Origin: Thermoproteota archaeon
GTDB taxonomy: Archaea; Korarchaeota; Korarchaeia; Korarchaeales; Korarchaeaceae
Length of the DNA stretch: 64,000 bases
Direction of reading: 5' to 3'
NCBI GenBank assembly: GCA_027491415.1
Contig: JAOZFH010000007.1
Coordinates: forward strand, 17,266-81,265
The notes under the pieces were generated by a model. The model was not told the origin of the DNA. It saw only the letters and a program-made list of their open reading frames with translations, and made no database searches. This document shows, piece by piece, positions 25,364 to 34,185 of the stretch. The stretch's first letter is position 1. The number at the start of each line of letters is the position of its first letter. Both the position numbers and the translations under genes were made by a program.

Positions 25364-25667
25364 GCGCGGTTCCTTTAGTACAGAACCCCGCGACTGGAGT
25401 GTTAAGACTGGTACCACAGCGCCCCTCAGGTCCGCCCGGATCCGCGGGGGTCGTTGACTTTGAGTGGGCGGCAGACACAGGGGCTCTGGCCTACTGGGTT
25501 CTCGGCGCCCCCTCGCCACAGGGACCTGAAAGATTAGGTCTGTCAAACCGCTTGAATCTTGGGATTTCGGAGTTGGCCTCATGAAATAGCCTTTTTATTT
25601 GTGATCTTCAGCAGTCTTCAACAGCCCAGCCCTAAGGGCGGGGTGATATCCCCGGCCTAGAGGGGGT
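25364..25667. promoter_or_regulatory. Intergenic region: terminator hairpin, promoter and leader hairpins of the second importer
   Basis: The first 30 bases hold a bulged hairpin (CGCGGTTC...GAACCCCGCG) just after the upstream stop. CTTTTTATTT (25591-25600) is the TATA candidate for the binding-protein gene. The leader has GCCCTAAGGGC (25629-25639) and GGGG-TGATAT-CCCC (25640-25653). The part 25395-25580 shows nothing I can identify. Confidence 0.45.
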
Positions 25668-28385
25668 ATGCAGATGTGGGGTAGAAAGAGAATAGGTGTA
25701 GCCGCACTGGCCTTCGTCCTCACTGTGCTCCTGCTTCCGCTCGGGACCATCTCTGCTCAGCCGAGGAAGGGACCGGCAGTCGACGAGGTCATAGTAGAGA
25801 CCAGGGCCACTGGAGAGGTGGCGGTTGGCGACGTAGCCACGGGCAGACTCGACTTCTACGCTAAGTCTCTGGCCCCAACGGTCTACGAGGGCCTCCCGGA
25901 GTACCTCAAGGAGAACCTGAGGCTCATACCCAACGCGGGAGGTACCTGGGAGATAACTCTGAACCCGTACTATGAGGAGGGCACCCCCTACCTCGTCAAC
26001 GTCGAGGGCAAGACGTACTTCAACCCCTTCGCCATCAGGAAGGTCAGGTTCGCGATGAACTACCTGATCAACAGGAAGTACTTGGTGGACGAGGTCCTCA
26101 AGGGAGGCGGCGAGGTTGCCTACTCGCCGATATCGCCCTCTCACCCAGCCTACAAGTACTTCGAGGACATCTTCAAGAACTTTGGATTCACTCCGGAGGG
26201 CAACGAAGAACTTGGACTTCAGATGATCGACGAGGCGCTCACCCAGGCCGCTGAGCAGCTCGGCGGTAGGCTCAGGAAGGTACCAGATCCAAGGGCCCCA
26301 GCTGGCTATTGGTGGACCTTCGACGGCGAGCCTGTCACCGTGAAGTTCTTCATAAGGATAGAGGACGAGAGGCACGAGGAGGGCCTCTACGTCGCCAGCC
26401 AGATAGAGAAGGCTGGCATCAAGGTTGAGAGGATAGAGGCCAACTTCCTCAAGTGCATCTACACGGTCTACTTCAGCAACCCTGCGGACTACGAGTGGAA
26501 CCTCTACACCGCCGGGTGGGGCGCTACCGCCGCTTCTCCGTTCGTTGAAGGCGACCTGGCTTGGTACTACTCGCCTGAGTTTGGGTGGATGCCAGCCTAC
26601 CAGATGGCCGGTTGGTGGGAGTGGCAGAACGAGACGATCGACAAGTTGACGGAGGACTTGGTGTTCATGAACGTCGCTAGTGCCGACGAGTACTGGGAGA
26701 AGGCTAGGAAGGTAATGGAGATGGGAGTGAGCGAGAGTATCAGGGTCTTCACGGCGACAACCATAGACTACTTCCCGGTCAACAAGGAGAGGGTGACTAG
26801 GATAGGCTACGATGCGGTGACTGGTCTGTGGTCCTTCTGGCCCTGGAGAACCGTAGAGACCGTTGACGGGAAGCTTAGGGTGGCGGTCGAGGCCCAGCAG
26901 GCGCAGATGTACACGAGCGCCTGGAACCCGCTCGGGGGTCTCGACGATGTCTACTCCCACCTGATTGCTAGGGCCACCTACGACCAGGGCGCTGCCAGAC
27001 ATCCCACAAACGCTGAGTACATGCCGGTGAGGGCGTCTTGGGAACTTCAGATCGACTACACCGTCGATGAGGAGGGCAACAAGGTCGGCAACATCGATGT
27101 GCCCTCCGACGCCGTCGTGTACGACTCCGTGAAGAACGAGTGGGTCACCGTGGGCTCCGGCCAGAAGGCCGTAGTCAAGGCCGTCATCAAGTACAAGCTC
27201 GGTAACTGGCATCACGGCATCCCGATGACACTCGACGACATCAAGTACGCCATTGCCTTCGCCTACGAGTGGTCTCACGAGGACGAGGAGGGCGACCCCT
27301 ACTACCACCCAGAGTACGCCTCTGGCATGGCTCCTCAGCTTGAATACTACAAGGGCTTCCAGTTCGTGGAGCCCGACACCATCATCGTCTACGGCGACTA
27401 CCTGCACATTGTGTCTGAGAACGAGACCGCCAGCTTCTACGTCTGGTGGCCCGTGCTCCCATGGGAGGTCTACGAGGCTGCCTCTTACATCATAGCCAAT
27501 GGCGGCCCAGTCAGCGGAAACGAGTACAGCTGGTACAAGGAGGAGGGCAAGGAGTACCTCGACTTAATCTCCCCGGCCCACCTCGTCGACCTGAGGGCGG
27601 CCGTAGAGGAGCTGAGGCTCGAGGGCCACATACCCGACGCGCTGAAGGGAGGCATCACCCCGACTCAGGCTGTCGAGAGGTACAACGCACTGCTCAGGTT
27701 CATGGACCAGTATGGCACTGCATGGGTCTCCAACGGTCCCTTCATGCTCGTGAAGTACGATCCTCAGAAGATGTACATGAGGCTCGTCGCCTTCAGGGAC
27801 CCGACCTACCCGTTCACAGAGGACTACTGGGTGAACAAGTTCTTCGTAGTCAGGGAGCGCGTTGAGGCTATCAACGCCCCAACGAGCATAACCGCCGGTG
27901 ACTCAATTGACGTGACCGCGAGCGTGATAGAGTCTCAGGAGTATCCTGAGGTCAAGGAGTACCCAGCTGAGGAGGCGTACGTTGCTGTCAGGCTCAAGGA
28001 CTCCGCTGGCAACATAGTCTACGAGACCGAGATGTCCATGGTGTCACCCGGCCAGTTCAAGGCAACAATACCGGGAAGCGCCACCGAGGGCAAGGAGGGG
28101 GCATTCACCATTGAGGTGCTTGCTGGCAAGACCTCCACTCTCGTGACCGGGACTTCCAGCGTTGACATAATCATAACAGCCCCCGCCCCGCCGCCGACCA
28201 CCGAGGCTCCGACCACCACCGCCCCGCCCGCCACGACCACCGCCCCGCCCGCCACGACCACCGCCCCGCCGCCGACCACTGCTCCGCCAGCAGGGCCAAA
28301 CTGGACCCTCATCGGCGGCGTCATAGTGCTGATAGTGATCGTAGCCGCCGCCTTCCTGCTGACCAGGAAGAAGTCCACTGAGTGA
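25668..28385 (+). CDS. Large ABC transporter substrate-binding protein, C-terminally anchored
   Basis: Binding protein of the second importer, 905 residues, far longer than ordinary family 5 binders (500-600). It has a Sec signal peptide (residues 1-31, ending TISAQ), a long binding region with tryptophan- and tyrosine-rich segments (for example WNLYTAGWGA, SWELQIDYTV), a C-terminal beta-sandwich-like stretch from about residue 740 (TSITAGDSIDVTASVIES), a TTTAPP-repeat linker (about 840-875) and a C-terminal TM helix followed by TRKKS (about 882-900). Such architecture is common for archaeal sugar/peptide binders tethered outside the cell. Binding-family assignment rests on context and on these features. 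It heads the genes 28524-33017. Confidence 0.88.
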   Translation: MQMWGRKRIGVAALAFVLTVLLLPLGTISAQPRKGPAVDEVIVETRATGEVAVGDVATGRLDFYAKSLAPTVYEGLPEYLKENLRLIPNAGGTWEITLNPYYEEGTPYLVNVEGKTYFNPFAIRKVRFAMNYLINRKYLVDEVLKGGGEVAYSPISPSHPAYKYFEDIFKNFGFTPEGNEELGLQMIDEALTQAAEQLGGRLRKVPDPRAPAGYWWTFDGEPVTVKFFIRIEDERHEEGLYVASQIEKAGIKVERIEANFLKCIYTVYFSNPADYEWNLYTAGWGATAASPFVEGDLAWYYSPEFGWMPAYQMAGWWEWQNETIDKLTEDLVFMNVASADEYWEKARKVMEMGVSESIRVFTATTIDYFPVNKERVTRIGYDAVTGLWSFWPWRTVETVDGKLRVAVEAQQAQMYTSAWNPLGGLDDVYSHLIARATYDQGAARHPTNAEYMPVRASWELQIDYTVDEEGNKVGNIDVPSDAVVYDSVKNEWVTVGSGQKAVVKAVIKYKLGNWHHGIPMTLDDIKYAIAFAYEWSHEDEEGDPYYHPEYASGMAPQLEYYKGFQFVEPDTIIVYGDYLHIVSENETASFYVWWPVLPWEVYEAASYIIANGGPVSGNEYSWYKEEGKEYLDLISPAHLVDLRAAVEELRLEGHIPDALKGGITPTQAVERYNALLRFMDQYGTAWVSNGPFMLVKYDPQKMYMRLVAFRDPTYPFTEDYWVNKFFVVRERVEAINAPTSITAGDSIDVTASVIESQEYPEVKEYPAEEAYVAVRLKDSAGNIVYETEMSMVSPGQFKATIPGSATEGKEGAFTIEVLAGKTSTLVTGTSSVDIIITAPAPPPTTEAPTTTAPPATTTAPPATTTAPPPTTAPPAGPNWTLIGGVIVLIVIVAAAFLLTRKKSTE
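28215..28277 (+). repeat. 21-bp tandem repeats coding the TTTAPPA linker
   Basis: Two identical 21-bp units (ACCACCGCCCCGCCCGCCACG) and a third, diverged one encode the extracellular linker of the second binding protein. Confidence 0.75.
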
Positions 28386-28401
28386 GGTGGACTTCCCCCC
28401 T

Positions 28402-28420
28402 CCTCTTTTCTTTAAATTTT
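28402..28420 (+). terminator. T-rich terminator after the second binding-protein gene
   Basis: CCTCTTTTCTTTAAATTTT follows the stop by about 16 bases; a new TATA box (28483) comes next, so the binding protein and permease genes are separately transcribed as in the first importer. Confidence 0.4.
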
Positions 28421-28482
28421 GGGGGACAATAACAAAAATACCTGTCCTTCCCAAACAATGTTTTTGATCTGCTTGGCTAACC

Positions 28483-28492
28483 ATTTTATATG
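28483..28492 (+). promoter_or_regulatory. TATA box of the second importer's permease genes
   Basis: ATTTTATATG is a near-ideal archaeal TATA box 31-40 bases ahead of the TTG start at 28524. Confidence 0.6.
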
Positions 28493-28523
28493 CTGGTAGA
28501 ACGCCGCACATCGGTGCTGGCTA

Positions 28524-29591
28524 TTGGGGTACGGCCGGTACATCGTAGTTAGAGTGCTAAACGCTTTACTAGTGCTGGTTATAGCGGTCTTCCTAGTCTC
28601 CCTCATCTTCTCCAGCGTTGCAGACAGGGAACTCCGTGCGCAGATAGAGGAGCAAATTGCCGCCCAGATGAAGAACCCCGAGTTGCTGAAGATCTTCTCC
28701 GTGAACAAGACTGCGAGGGACATATGGTATCAGACGCAGAAGGAGATCCTCTACAAGAGGTACGGCCTCGACAGGCCCCTGCTCCAACGGGTCATGTCAC
28801 GGGCCATTGATCAGCTCAAGCTAGACATGGGGAAGTCTCACACCCTCAGGTCCGCCACTGGATCCAGCGACGTGTCTAGGATAATACTGGAGGCCCTGCC
28901 GAGGACGATCCTCCTCTTCACCACTGCGACCATAATAGTCACGATAATCGGCCTGATCCTCGGCCTCAAGGCGGCCCAGAGAGCCGGCAGCATGCTCGAC
29001 AAGTCCCTGTCCATATTCGCCCTGATCACCTACAGCTTCCCGATGTGGTGGGTCGGGATGCTCGCCATCATCTTGTTCTCCTACTACCTCGATCTGCTTC
29101 CCTCCGGCGGCATGACCTCCATACCCCCGCCGGAGGGCACGCTGGAGAGGATCGCAGACATAATCTACCACATGATCCTACCAGTGTCGACCGCCGTCTT
29201 GGTGAGCTTCGGAGGGTGGGCGTATACCGCGAGGAGCGTAGTTCTCAGCCAGTTCCAGGAGGACTACGTAATGGCCGCTCGGGCCAAGGGCGTGCCAGAG
29301 AGGAAGGTCCTCTACAAGCACGTGCTGAGGGCCGCGGCCCCGCCGATCGTAACGATGATGGTCTTCGGCCTCCTGGGCTCGCTGGGCGGCGCGATGATAT
29401 CCGAGATAGTGTTCAACTGGCCCGGCATGGGGAGGCTGTACTGGATCGCGCTGCAGGAGCACGACGTCCCGGTGCTCCTCGGAAACACCACATTCAGCAT
29501 AATCCTTTACCTCGCGTCGCTTGTCATAATGGACCTGATCTATGGCCTGCTCGATCCGAGGGTGAAAGTCGGGGCCCAGGTGGCGGTCTGA
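28524..29591 (+). CDS. dppB: Dipeptide/oligopeptide ABC transporter permease DppB (second importer)
   Basis: Permease subunit, 355 residues. N-terminal TM (YIVVRVLNALLVLVIAVFLV), a periplasmic-type loop with KRYGLDRPLLQR, then the membrane core and EAA loop EDYVMAARAKGVPERKVLYKHVLRAA. The start is TTG 28524, fitting the TATA box with a very short leader. It is clearly diverged from the first DppB, so the two systems are not a recent duplication. Confidence 0.92.
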   Translation: MGYGRYIVVRVLNALLVLVIAVFLVSLIFSSVADRELRAQIEEQIAAQMKNPELLKIFSVNKTARDIWYQTQKEILYKRYGLDRPLLQRVMSRAIDQLKLDMGKSHTLRSATGSSDVSRIILEALPRTILLFTTATIIVTIIGLILGLKAAQRAGSMLDKSLSIFALITYSFPMWWVGMLAIILFSYYLDLLPSGGMTSIPPPEGTLERIADIIYHMILPVSTAVLVSFGGWAYTARSVVLSQFQEDYVMAARAKGVPERKVLYKHVLRAAAPPIVTMMVFGLLGSLGGAMISEIVFNWPGMGRLYWIALQEHDVPVLLGNTTFSIILYLASLVIMDLIYGLLDPRVKVGAQVAV

Positions 29592-29609
29592 GATAAGGAG
29601 GTGTCTGGC

Positions 29610-31037
29610 GTGCGCTGGGAGGATTTCAAGGCCAGCCTATCGGACTTCTGGTTTGAGTTCAGGAGGGAGAAGAGCGGGATAGTGGGGATGGTCATCCTGA
29701 TATTCTTCATAGTTCTGGCGGTCTTCGCGCCGTACATAGCTCCCGCCGACGCAAGCGCCCATTGGCGAGACGTTCCCTACTGGCAGAACCTCCCCAGGGC
29801 CGTGCCACCAGCCTGGACAAACGTGTTCTCCACCAAGAAGAAGCCACCCCACCTGATCCTGCAGCCTGCCTCCACCGATGTCCGCCAGATGGGGCAGATA
29901 ACGGAGAACACATTCGTGTTCGAGTACGACTTCACCTACGACGACTATCCGACGGACCTAATGCTCCTGATATCCGCCAACATAACAGACCCTGCGAAGC
30001 CGCCCACACTCGTCCTCACAGCGACTAGGCCCGATGGGACCACGGTAGACCTGGTGTCCACCAAGCTCGCCGGGAGCGGGGTAGGAGAACAGAGGCTCTT
30101 GATCTCATCGCTGAAGGACTTCAAAGCCCGACTAGTGGGCTTTGCGAGGGAGTACGAGAACCCGGAGGTCGCCTCCACGCTGGAGTACCAGCTCATAGAT
30201 CCCATGAGGATACTCTTCTCAGAGGCCAAGGAGGGCATTATGACTGCCAAGGGCGCAGCCCCCCTCAAGGGCAAGTACGTCTTCACCGCGAAGGTGTACA
30301 CATTCAATCCGGCCGACGAGATTTCTGAGCCTAAGCTCGTCATGGCAGGCAAGGTCTACGGACTCTTGGGCACCGACACCCTGCGGAGGGATCTCTTCTC
30401 CGGCCTGGTCTGGGGAACGAGGGTCTCGCTTGCGGTGGGGATCGTGAGCTCCGTCCTGACCACGCTAATTGGAGTGATCTACGGGGTGGCGAGCGCCTAC
30501 TTCGGGGGCTGGACCGACGAGGCGATGCAGAGGGTGGCGGAGATCGTCGCCTCGATCCCCGTTCTGCCCCTCCTGATCATCATCTTCGAGTTCTACAAGC
30601 CCACGATCTGGCCTGTGATCATTCTGATGACCCTCTTCTCCTGGCCTGGCACGAACAAGGTCGTGAGGAGCATGGGGTTCCAGCTCAAGGAGATGCAGTA
30701 CGTCGAGGCGGCTAGGGCCCTGGGCGCCGGCGGCAGGTGGATAATACTGAGGCACATGATGCCCCAGATCTTGCCGTACGTCTTCGCCTCCATAGCTCTG
30801 GGCGTTCCCGGCTACGTGCTTCTAGAGGCGGGGTTGTCGTTCCTGGGATTGGGCGACGTCAGCAGGGTGACCTGGGGGCAGATACTCCACGACGCGCAGG
30901 GATCCGCCGCCGCCCTCAACGGGATGTGGTGGTGGGTCGTGCCCCCTGGGCTCGCCATAGCGATGCTAGGCCTCTCCTTCGCGCTCCTCGGCTCGGCGCT
31001 GAACAAGATCCTGAGTCCGAAGATGAGGACCCTGTGA
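29610..31037 (+). CDS. dppC: ABC transporter permease DppC with a large extracytoplasmic insertion (second importer)
   Basis: Permease subunit of about 475 residues, some 170 longer than the first DppC. The extra sequence lies between the first TM helix (GMVILIFFIVLAVFAPYIAP) and the TDTLRRDLFSGLVWGTR motif that precedes TM2; it is beta-rich (TLVLTATRPDGTTVDLVS) and would face outside. EAA motif: QYVEAARALGAGGRWIILRHMMPQ. GTG 29610 is preferred over GTG 29601 because AAGGAGGT ends seven bases before it. The insertion may dock the unusually large binding protein (inference). Confidence 0.92.
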   Translation: MRWEDFKASLSDFWFEFRREKSGIVGMVILIFFIVLAVFAPYIAPADASAHWRDVPYWQNLPRAVPPAWTNVFSTKKKPPHLILQPASTDVRQMGQITENTFVFEYDFTYDDYPTDLMLLISANITDPAKPPTLVLTATRPDGTTVDLVSTKLAGSGVGEQRLLISSLKDFKARLVGFAREYENPEVASTLEYQLIDPMRILFSEAKEGIMTAKGAAPLKGKYVFTAKVYTFNPADEISEPKLVMAGKVYGLLGTDTLRRDLFSGLVWGTRVSLAVGIVSSVLTTLIGVIYGVASAYFGGWTDEAMQRVAEIVASIPVLPLLIIIFEFYKPTIWPVIILMTLFSWPGTNKVVRSMGFQLKEMQYVEAARALGAGGRWIILRHMMPQILPYVFASIALGVPGYVLLEAGLSFLGLGDVSRVTWGQILHDAQGSAAALNGMWWWVVPPGLAIAMLGLSFALLGSALNKILSPKMRTL

Positions 31038-31047
31038 GGTGTTTGCG

Positions 31048-32010
31048 ATGCCCCTGCTAGAGGTAAGGAACCTGAAGGCCTATTACCTGACCAGTAGGGG
31101 GCCCGTCAAGGCCGTGGACAACGTCTCCTTTGATCTTGAGAGGGGGGAGTCCCTGGGTCTGGCGGGCGAGTCCGGCTGCGGGAAGAGCACCCTCGGCTTT
31201 TCCCTCATCAACCTGCTTCCGCCGCCGGGGAAGATCGTTGACGGGAGCATAAAGATAGACGGGATAGAGGTTGTGGGCAAGCCGGACGAGGAGCTTAGGA
31301 GGGAGGTCCGGTGGAAGAAGATCTCGATGATATTCCAGGGAGCCATGAACGCCCTCAACCCTGTCCTGACGATCGGCGACCAGCTCTCTGAGCCTCTAAT
31401 ATATCACCAGGGCGTGTCAAAGGTGGAGGCCACAGAGAGGGTGAAGGAACACCTCGAGCTGGTGGGACTCGACCCAGACATCTACAAGAGGTACCCGCAC
31501 GAGCTAAGCGGCGGGATGAAGCAGAGGGCCGTCATCGCCATGGCCCTGCTGGAGCACCCGGACGTCATCATAGCGGACGAGCCGACAACGGCTCTCGACG
31601 TCATCGTTCAGGCTCAGATCCTCAATCTTCTAAAGTCCCTGAAAAAGAAGCTTAACCTCTCCATAATCTTCATCTCCCACGACCTGGCGGTCATATCGGA
31701 GATAGCCGACAGGCTCGCGATAATGTACGCTGGCGAGATAGTTGAGATAGGACCCTCCGAAAACCTCTACCTCAACCCGCGACACCCATACACTCAGAAG
31801 CTGCTGGGCGCGATTCCGAGGCTGAAGAAGAAGGTGGAGAGACTGGAGTTCATTCCGGGAGCCCCGCCCAACCTGATACACCCGCCATCGGGCTGCAGGT
31901 TCCACCCGCGCTGCCCGTACAGGTTCGAGCCCTGCGACAAGGAGGAGCCGCCGTTCATAGAGGTCGAGCCGGGCCACTACGTGAGGTGTCACCTGTTTGC
32001 CAAGAGGTGA
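31048..32010 (+). CDS. dppD: Dipeptide/oligopeptide ABC transporter ATPase DppD (second importer)
   Basis: ATPase subunit with Walker A GESGCGKS, signature HELSGGMKQR, Walker B IIADEPTTALDVI, SHDLAVISE, and the oligopeptide C-terminal cysteine cluster GCRFHPRCPYRFEPCDKEEP. Length 320 is standard, without the insertion of the first DppD. ATG 31048 has GAGGTG upstream and is preferred to GTG 31039. Confidence 0.95.
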   Translation: MPLLEVRNLKAYYLTSRGPVKAVDNVSFDLERGESLGLAGESGCGKSTLGFSLINLLPPPGKIVDGSIKIDGIEVVGKPDEELRREVRWKKISMIFQGAMNALNPVLTIGDQLSEPLIYHQGVSKVEATERVKEHLELVGLDPDIYKRYPHELSGGMKQRAVIAMALLEHPDVIIADEPTTALDVIVQAQILNLLKSLKKKLNLSIIFISHDLAVISEIADRLAIMYAGEIVEIGPSENLYLNPRHPYTQKLLGAIPRLKKKVERLEFIPGAPPNLIHPPSGCRFHPRCPYRFEPCDKEEPPFIEVEPGHYVRCHLFAKR

Positions 32011-32015
32011 GGAGC

Positions 32016-33017
32016 GTGGCGGAAGTGGTGGTTAAGGTAGAAAACCTGAAGAAGTACTTCCCGCTCAGGAGATCCGTCGTTGAGTTCCTTAGGGGATCTC
32101 CACCGCGGAGCGTGAAGGCAGTGGACGATATTTCCTTTGAGATCCACAGGGGCGAGGTCTTCGCGCTGGCGGGCGAGTCCGGCTGCGGGAAGACGACCAC
32201 GGGGAGGTTGATCGTGAAGCTCCTCGAGCCCACGTCTGGGAAGATCTACTTCAACGGGACCGACGTAACGACCCTCAGCAGGGAAGAGGAGAAGGAGTAC
32301 AGGAAGAAGGCCCAGATAATCTTCCAAGATCCCTACGGCTCGCTCAACCCGAGGTTCAGGGTCTACAACGTTCTGGAAGAGCCGCTTATCCTGCAGGGCA
32401 TCGGAGAGACGAAGTCAGAGAGGGAGGAGCTGATCATAAGGGCCCTAGAGAGCGTGCGCATGGTTCCCCCAGAGGAGTTCTTGGGGAGGTTCCCGCACCA
32501 GCTCTCCGGAGGTCAGAGGCAGAGGGTTGCAATAGCCAGGGCGCTCATCCTAAACCCCGAGTTCATAGTGGCCGACGAGCCGGTGTCCATGCTAGACCTG
32601 TCGATCAGGGCGGAGATACTCAACCTGATGGAGGACGTGAAGAAGAGGTTCGGCCTGACCTACCTCTACATCACCCACGACCTTTCCACGGCTCGGTACT
32701 TCTCAGATAGGATCGCCATAATGTACCTCGGCAAGATCGTCGAGCTCGCAGATTCGGACACCCTAGTTGAGAACCCGCTGCACCCCTACACAAAGGCGCT
32801 CATAGCCGCCGTCCCTGAGCCCGAGCCCAGCATGAAAGACGTGATCAAGGAGATCCCCATCAAGGGAGAGGTCCCGAGCGCCGCCAACGTCCCGCCCGGC
32901 TGCAGGTTCCACCCGCGCTGCCCGTACAGGTTCGAGCCCTGCGACAAGGAGGAGCCGCCGTTCATAGAGGTCGAGCCGGGCCACTGGGTGGCCTGCCACC
33001 TGTACTCCAAGAGGTGA
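32016..33017 (+). CDS. dppF: Dipeptide/oligopeptide ABC transporter ATPase DppF (second importer)
   Basis: ATPase subunit with Walker A GESGCGKT, signature HQLSGGQRQR, Walker B IVADEPVSMLDLS, THDLSTARYFSD and cysteine cluster GCRFHPRCPYRFEPCDKEEP. The GTG at 32016 (AEVVVKVENLKKYF) is favoured over the GTG 30 bases upstream since AGAGGTGAGGAG precedes it. The last about 100 bases are almost identical to the end of the neighbouring dppD, a short stretch of within-operon sequence exchange or strong conservation. Confidence 0.95.
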   Translation: MAEVVVKVENLKKYFPLRRSVVEFLRGSPPRSVKAVDDISFEIHRGEVFALAGESGCGKTTTGRLIVKLLEPTSGKIYFNGTDVTTLSREEEKEYRKKAQIIFQDPYGSLNPRFRVYNVLEEPLILQGIGETKSEREELIIRALESVRMVPPEEFLGRFPHQLSGGQRQRVAIARALILNPEFIVADEPVSMLDLSIRAEILNLMEDVKKRFGLTYLYITHDLSTARYFSDRIAIMYLGKIVELADSDTLVENPLHPYTKALIAAVPEPEPSMKDVIKEIPIKGEVPSAANVPPGCRFHPRCPYRFEPCDKEEPPFIEVEPGHWVACHLYSKR

Positions 33018-33026
33018 GGGGGCAAT

Positions 33027-33290
33027 TTGAGACACCGCGGCCCCCCACCCACCATTTTCGCGCTCTCTGAGCCTCCTCCAATGGAGTCGATCGTTCCCCG
33101 GGCAGTCAGGCTGACTGTGCTGGGTCTGACCCTCCTTTTGATCGCTCTTGTGCTCTCCTTCGCCATGGTAATGGATTGGAAGACCCCGGATTTCCCAAGC
33201 GTCATGGTGGCGTTTATGTCGGCTGTGGCGGGGACCGTCCTGAGCTACTTGGGCCTGTATGGTCTCTTGGCGAGGCCTAGACGTGTTTAA
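33027..33290 (+). CDS. Small membrane protein with two TM helices
   Basis: Up to 87 residues with two hydrophobic segments (LTVLGLTLLLIALVLSFAMV and VMVAFMSAVAGTVLSYLGLYG) and a basic C-terminus (ARPRRV). The start is TTG 33027 after GAGGGGG or ATG 33081. It follows the second importer by ten bases, so it may be co-transcribed, but no family is recognised. Confidence 0.6.
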   Translation: MRHRGPPPTIFALSEPPPMESIVPRAVRLTVLGLTLLLIALVLSFAMVMDWKTPDFPSVMVAFMSAVAGTVLSYLGLYGLLARPRRV

Positions 33291-33315
33291 GAACACTGGA
33301 CTCAGCTAAACTCGG

Positions 33316-34107
33316 TCAGAGGGCCTCTTCCTCTCTCCTCTTGGCCTTCACCATTCTCTCAACCACTTTGGGGGGGAGGGCAACGTCTTCTGCCCTCATG
33401 TCCCCCGGCCGGAGGACGACCAACCCGCGCCCATCCTCGATGGAGATCTCGTACATCCTGAGGTCGTGGGGGGTCTGCCTCATCTTCTCGACCATCACGT
33501 ACCTGCGCAGAACCCCGCTCCGCACGAACCTCCGAAAGCGGATGATGCCGTCGGCGACGTGCTCTATCCCCCAGCCAAAGGCCTCTGAAGTCGTTATGGC
33601 GTACTGGCTGACGGCTAGGACCGTGAAGTCCCACCTGGACAGGACCTTCTTCACGTAGTAGCTGTACTTCCTGGCCATAGCCGGCTTGTCGAGCCAGAAG
33701 GCGCTCATGCTGTCGATCACCAGCCTCGCCCTCCCGTAGCCTAGGTACCTCTTGGCCTTCAGGACGATCTCCACCAGGTCCTCCGGGTTGAGGGAGCGGA
33801 GGGACCACTGGTCGCTGGCCCTGCCCATGAGGGCGTCGATCACCACGGCCTTGCCCTCGGCGACGGCGCCCCTGAGATCCATGTTGAACTGCTCGGCCTG
33901 GCTCAGTATCGACTCTCTGCTCTCCTCCGTGGTCACGTAGACGACCTTGTCTCCCTCCTTAACCCCCTGCCACGAGAAGTGCAGGCAGAAGATGGTCTTT
34001 CCAGTCCCGGGCTCTCCCGTCACGGCTACGAGGAACCCCCTGGGTATGCCGCTGCCCAGCATGCCGTCAATTCCCGGGACGCCGGTGCTCAGCCTCTCTA
34101 CGGGCAC
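33316..34107 (-). CDS. KaiC-like RecA-superfamily ATPase
   Basis: A 263-residue single-domain KaiC/RadA-type ATPase. It begins with the typical RLSTGVPGIDGMLGSGIPRG, then Walker A GEPGTGKT, the KaiC-like VVYVTTEESRESIL with paired acidic residues, and a Walker B strand ARLVIDSMSAFW. Archaea carry many such proteins, several of which act in signalling or archaellum/gas-vesicle control; the role here is not evident. The GTG start lies about 24-30 bases from ATTTATGAG, so it is probably leaderless. Its promoter region also serves the divergent FmdE-like gene. Confidence 0.88.
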   Translation of the reverse strand: MPVERLSTGVPGIDGMLGSGIPRGFLVAVTGEPGTGKTIFCLHFSWQGVKEGDKVVYVTTEESRESILSQAEQFNMDLRGAVAEGKAVVIDALMGRASDQWSLRSLNPEDLVEIVLKAKRYLGYGRARLVIDSMSAFWLDKPAMARKYSYYVKKVLSRWDFTVLAVSQYAITTSEAFGWGIEHVADGIIRFRRFVRSGVLRRYVMVEKMRQTPHDLRMYEISIEDGRGLVVLRPGDMRAEDVALPPKVVERMVKAKRREEEAL

Positions 34108-34185
34108 CTTGTAAGGAGGCCCCCTTCGGGCTCATAAATGGCGCGCTTAAGTGGTCCCTCTGCCGATGGGCGAGGTCGACCGAAG

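Noticed and set aside
25399..25584. 61-codon open frame between the two importers
   Set aside because: Composition is not gene-like, no start signals, and it ends in the promoter of the next gene.
25632..27407. 591-codon open frame on the minus strand opposite the second binding-protein gene
   Set aside because: Same GC-driven mirror effect; no recognisable motif and the plus-strand gene has signal peptide, linker and anchor.
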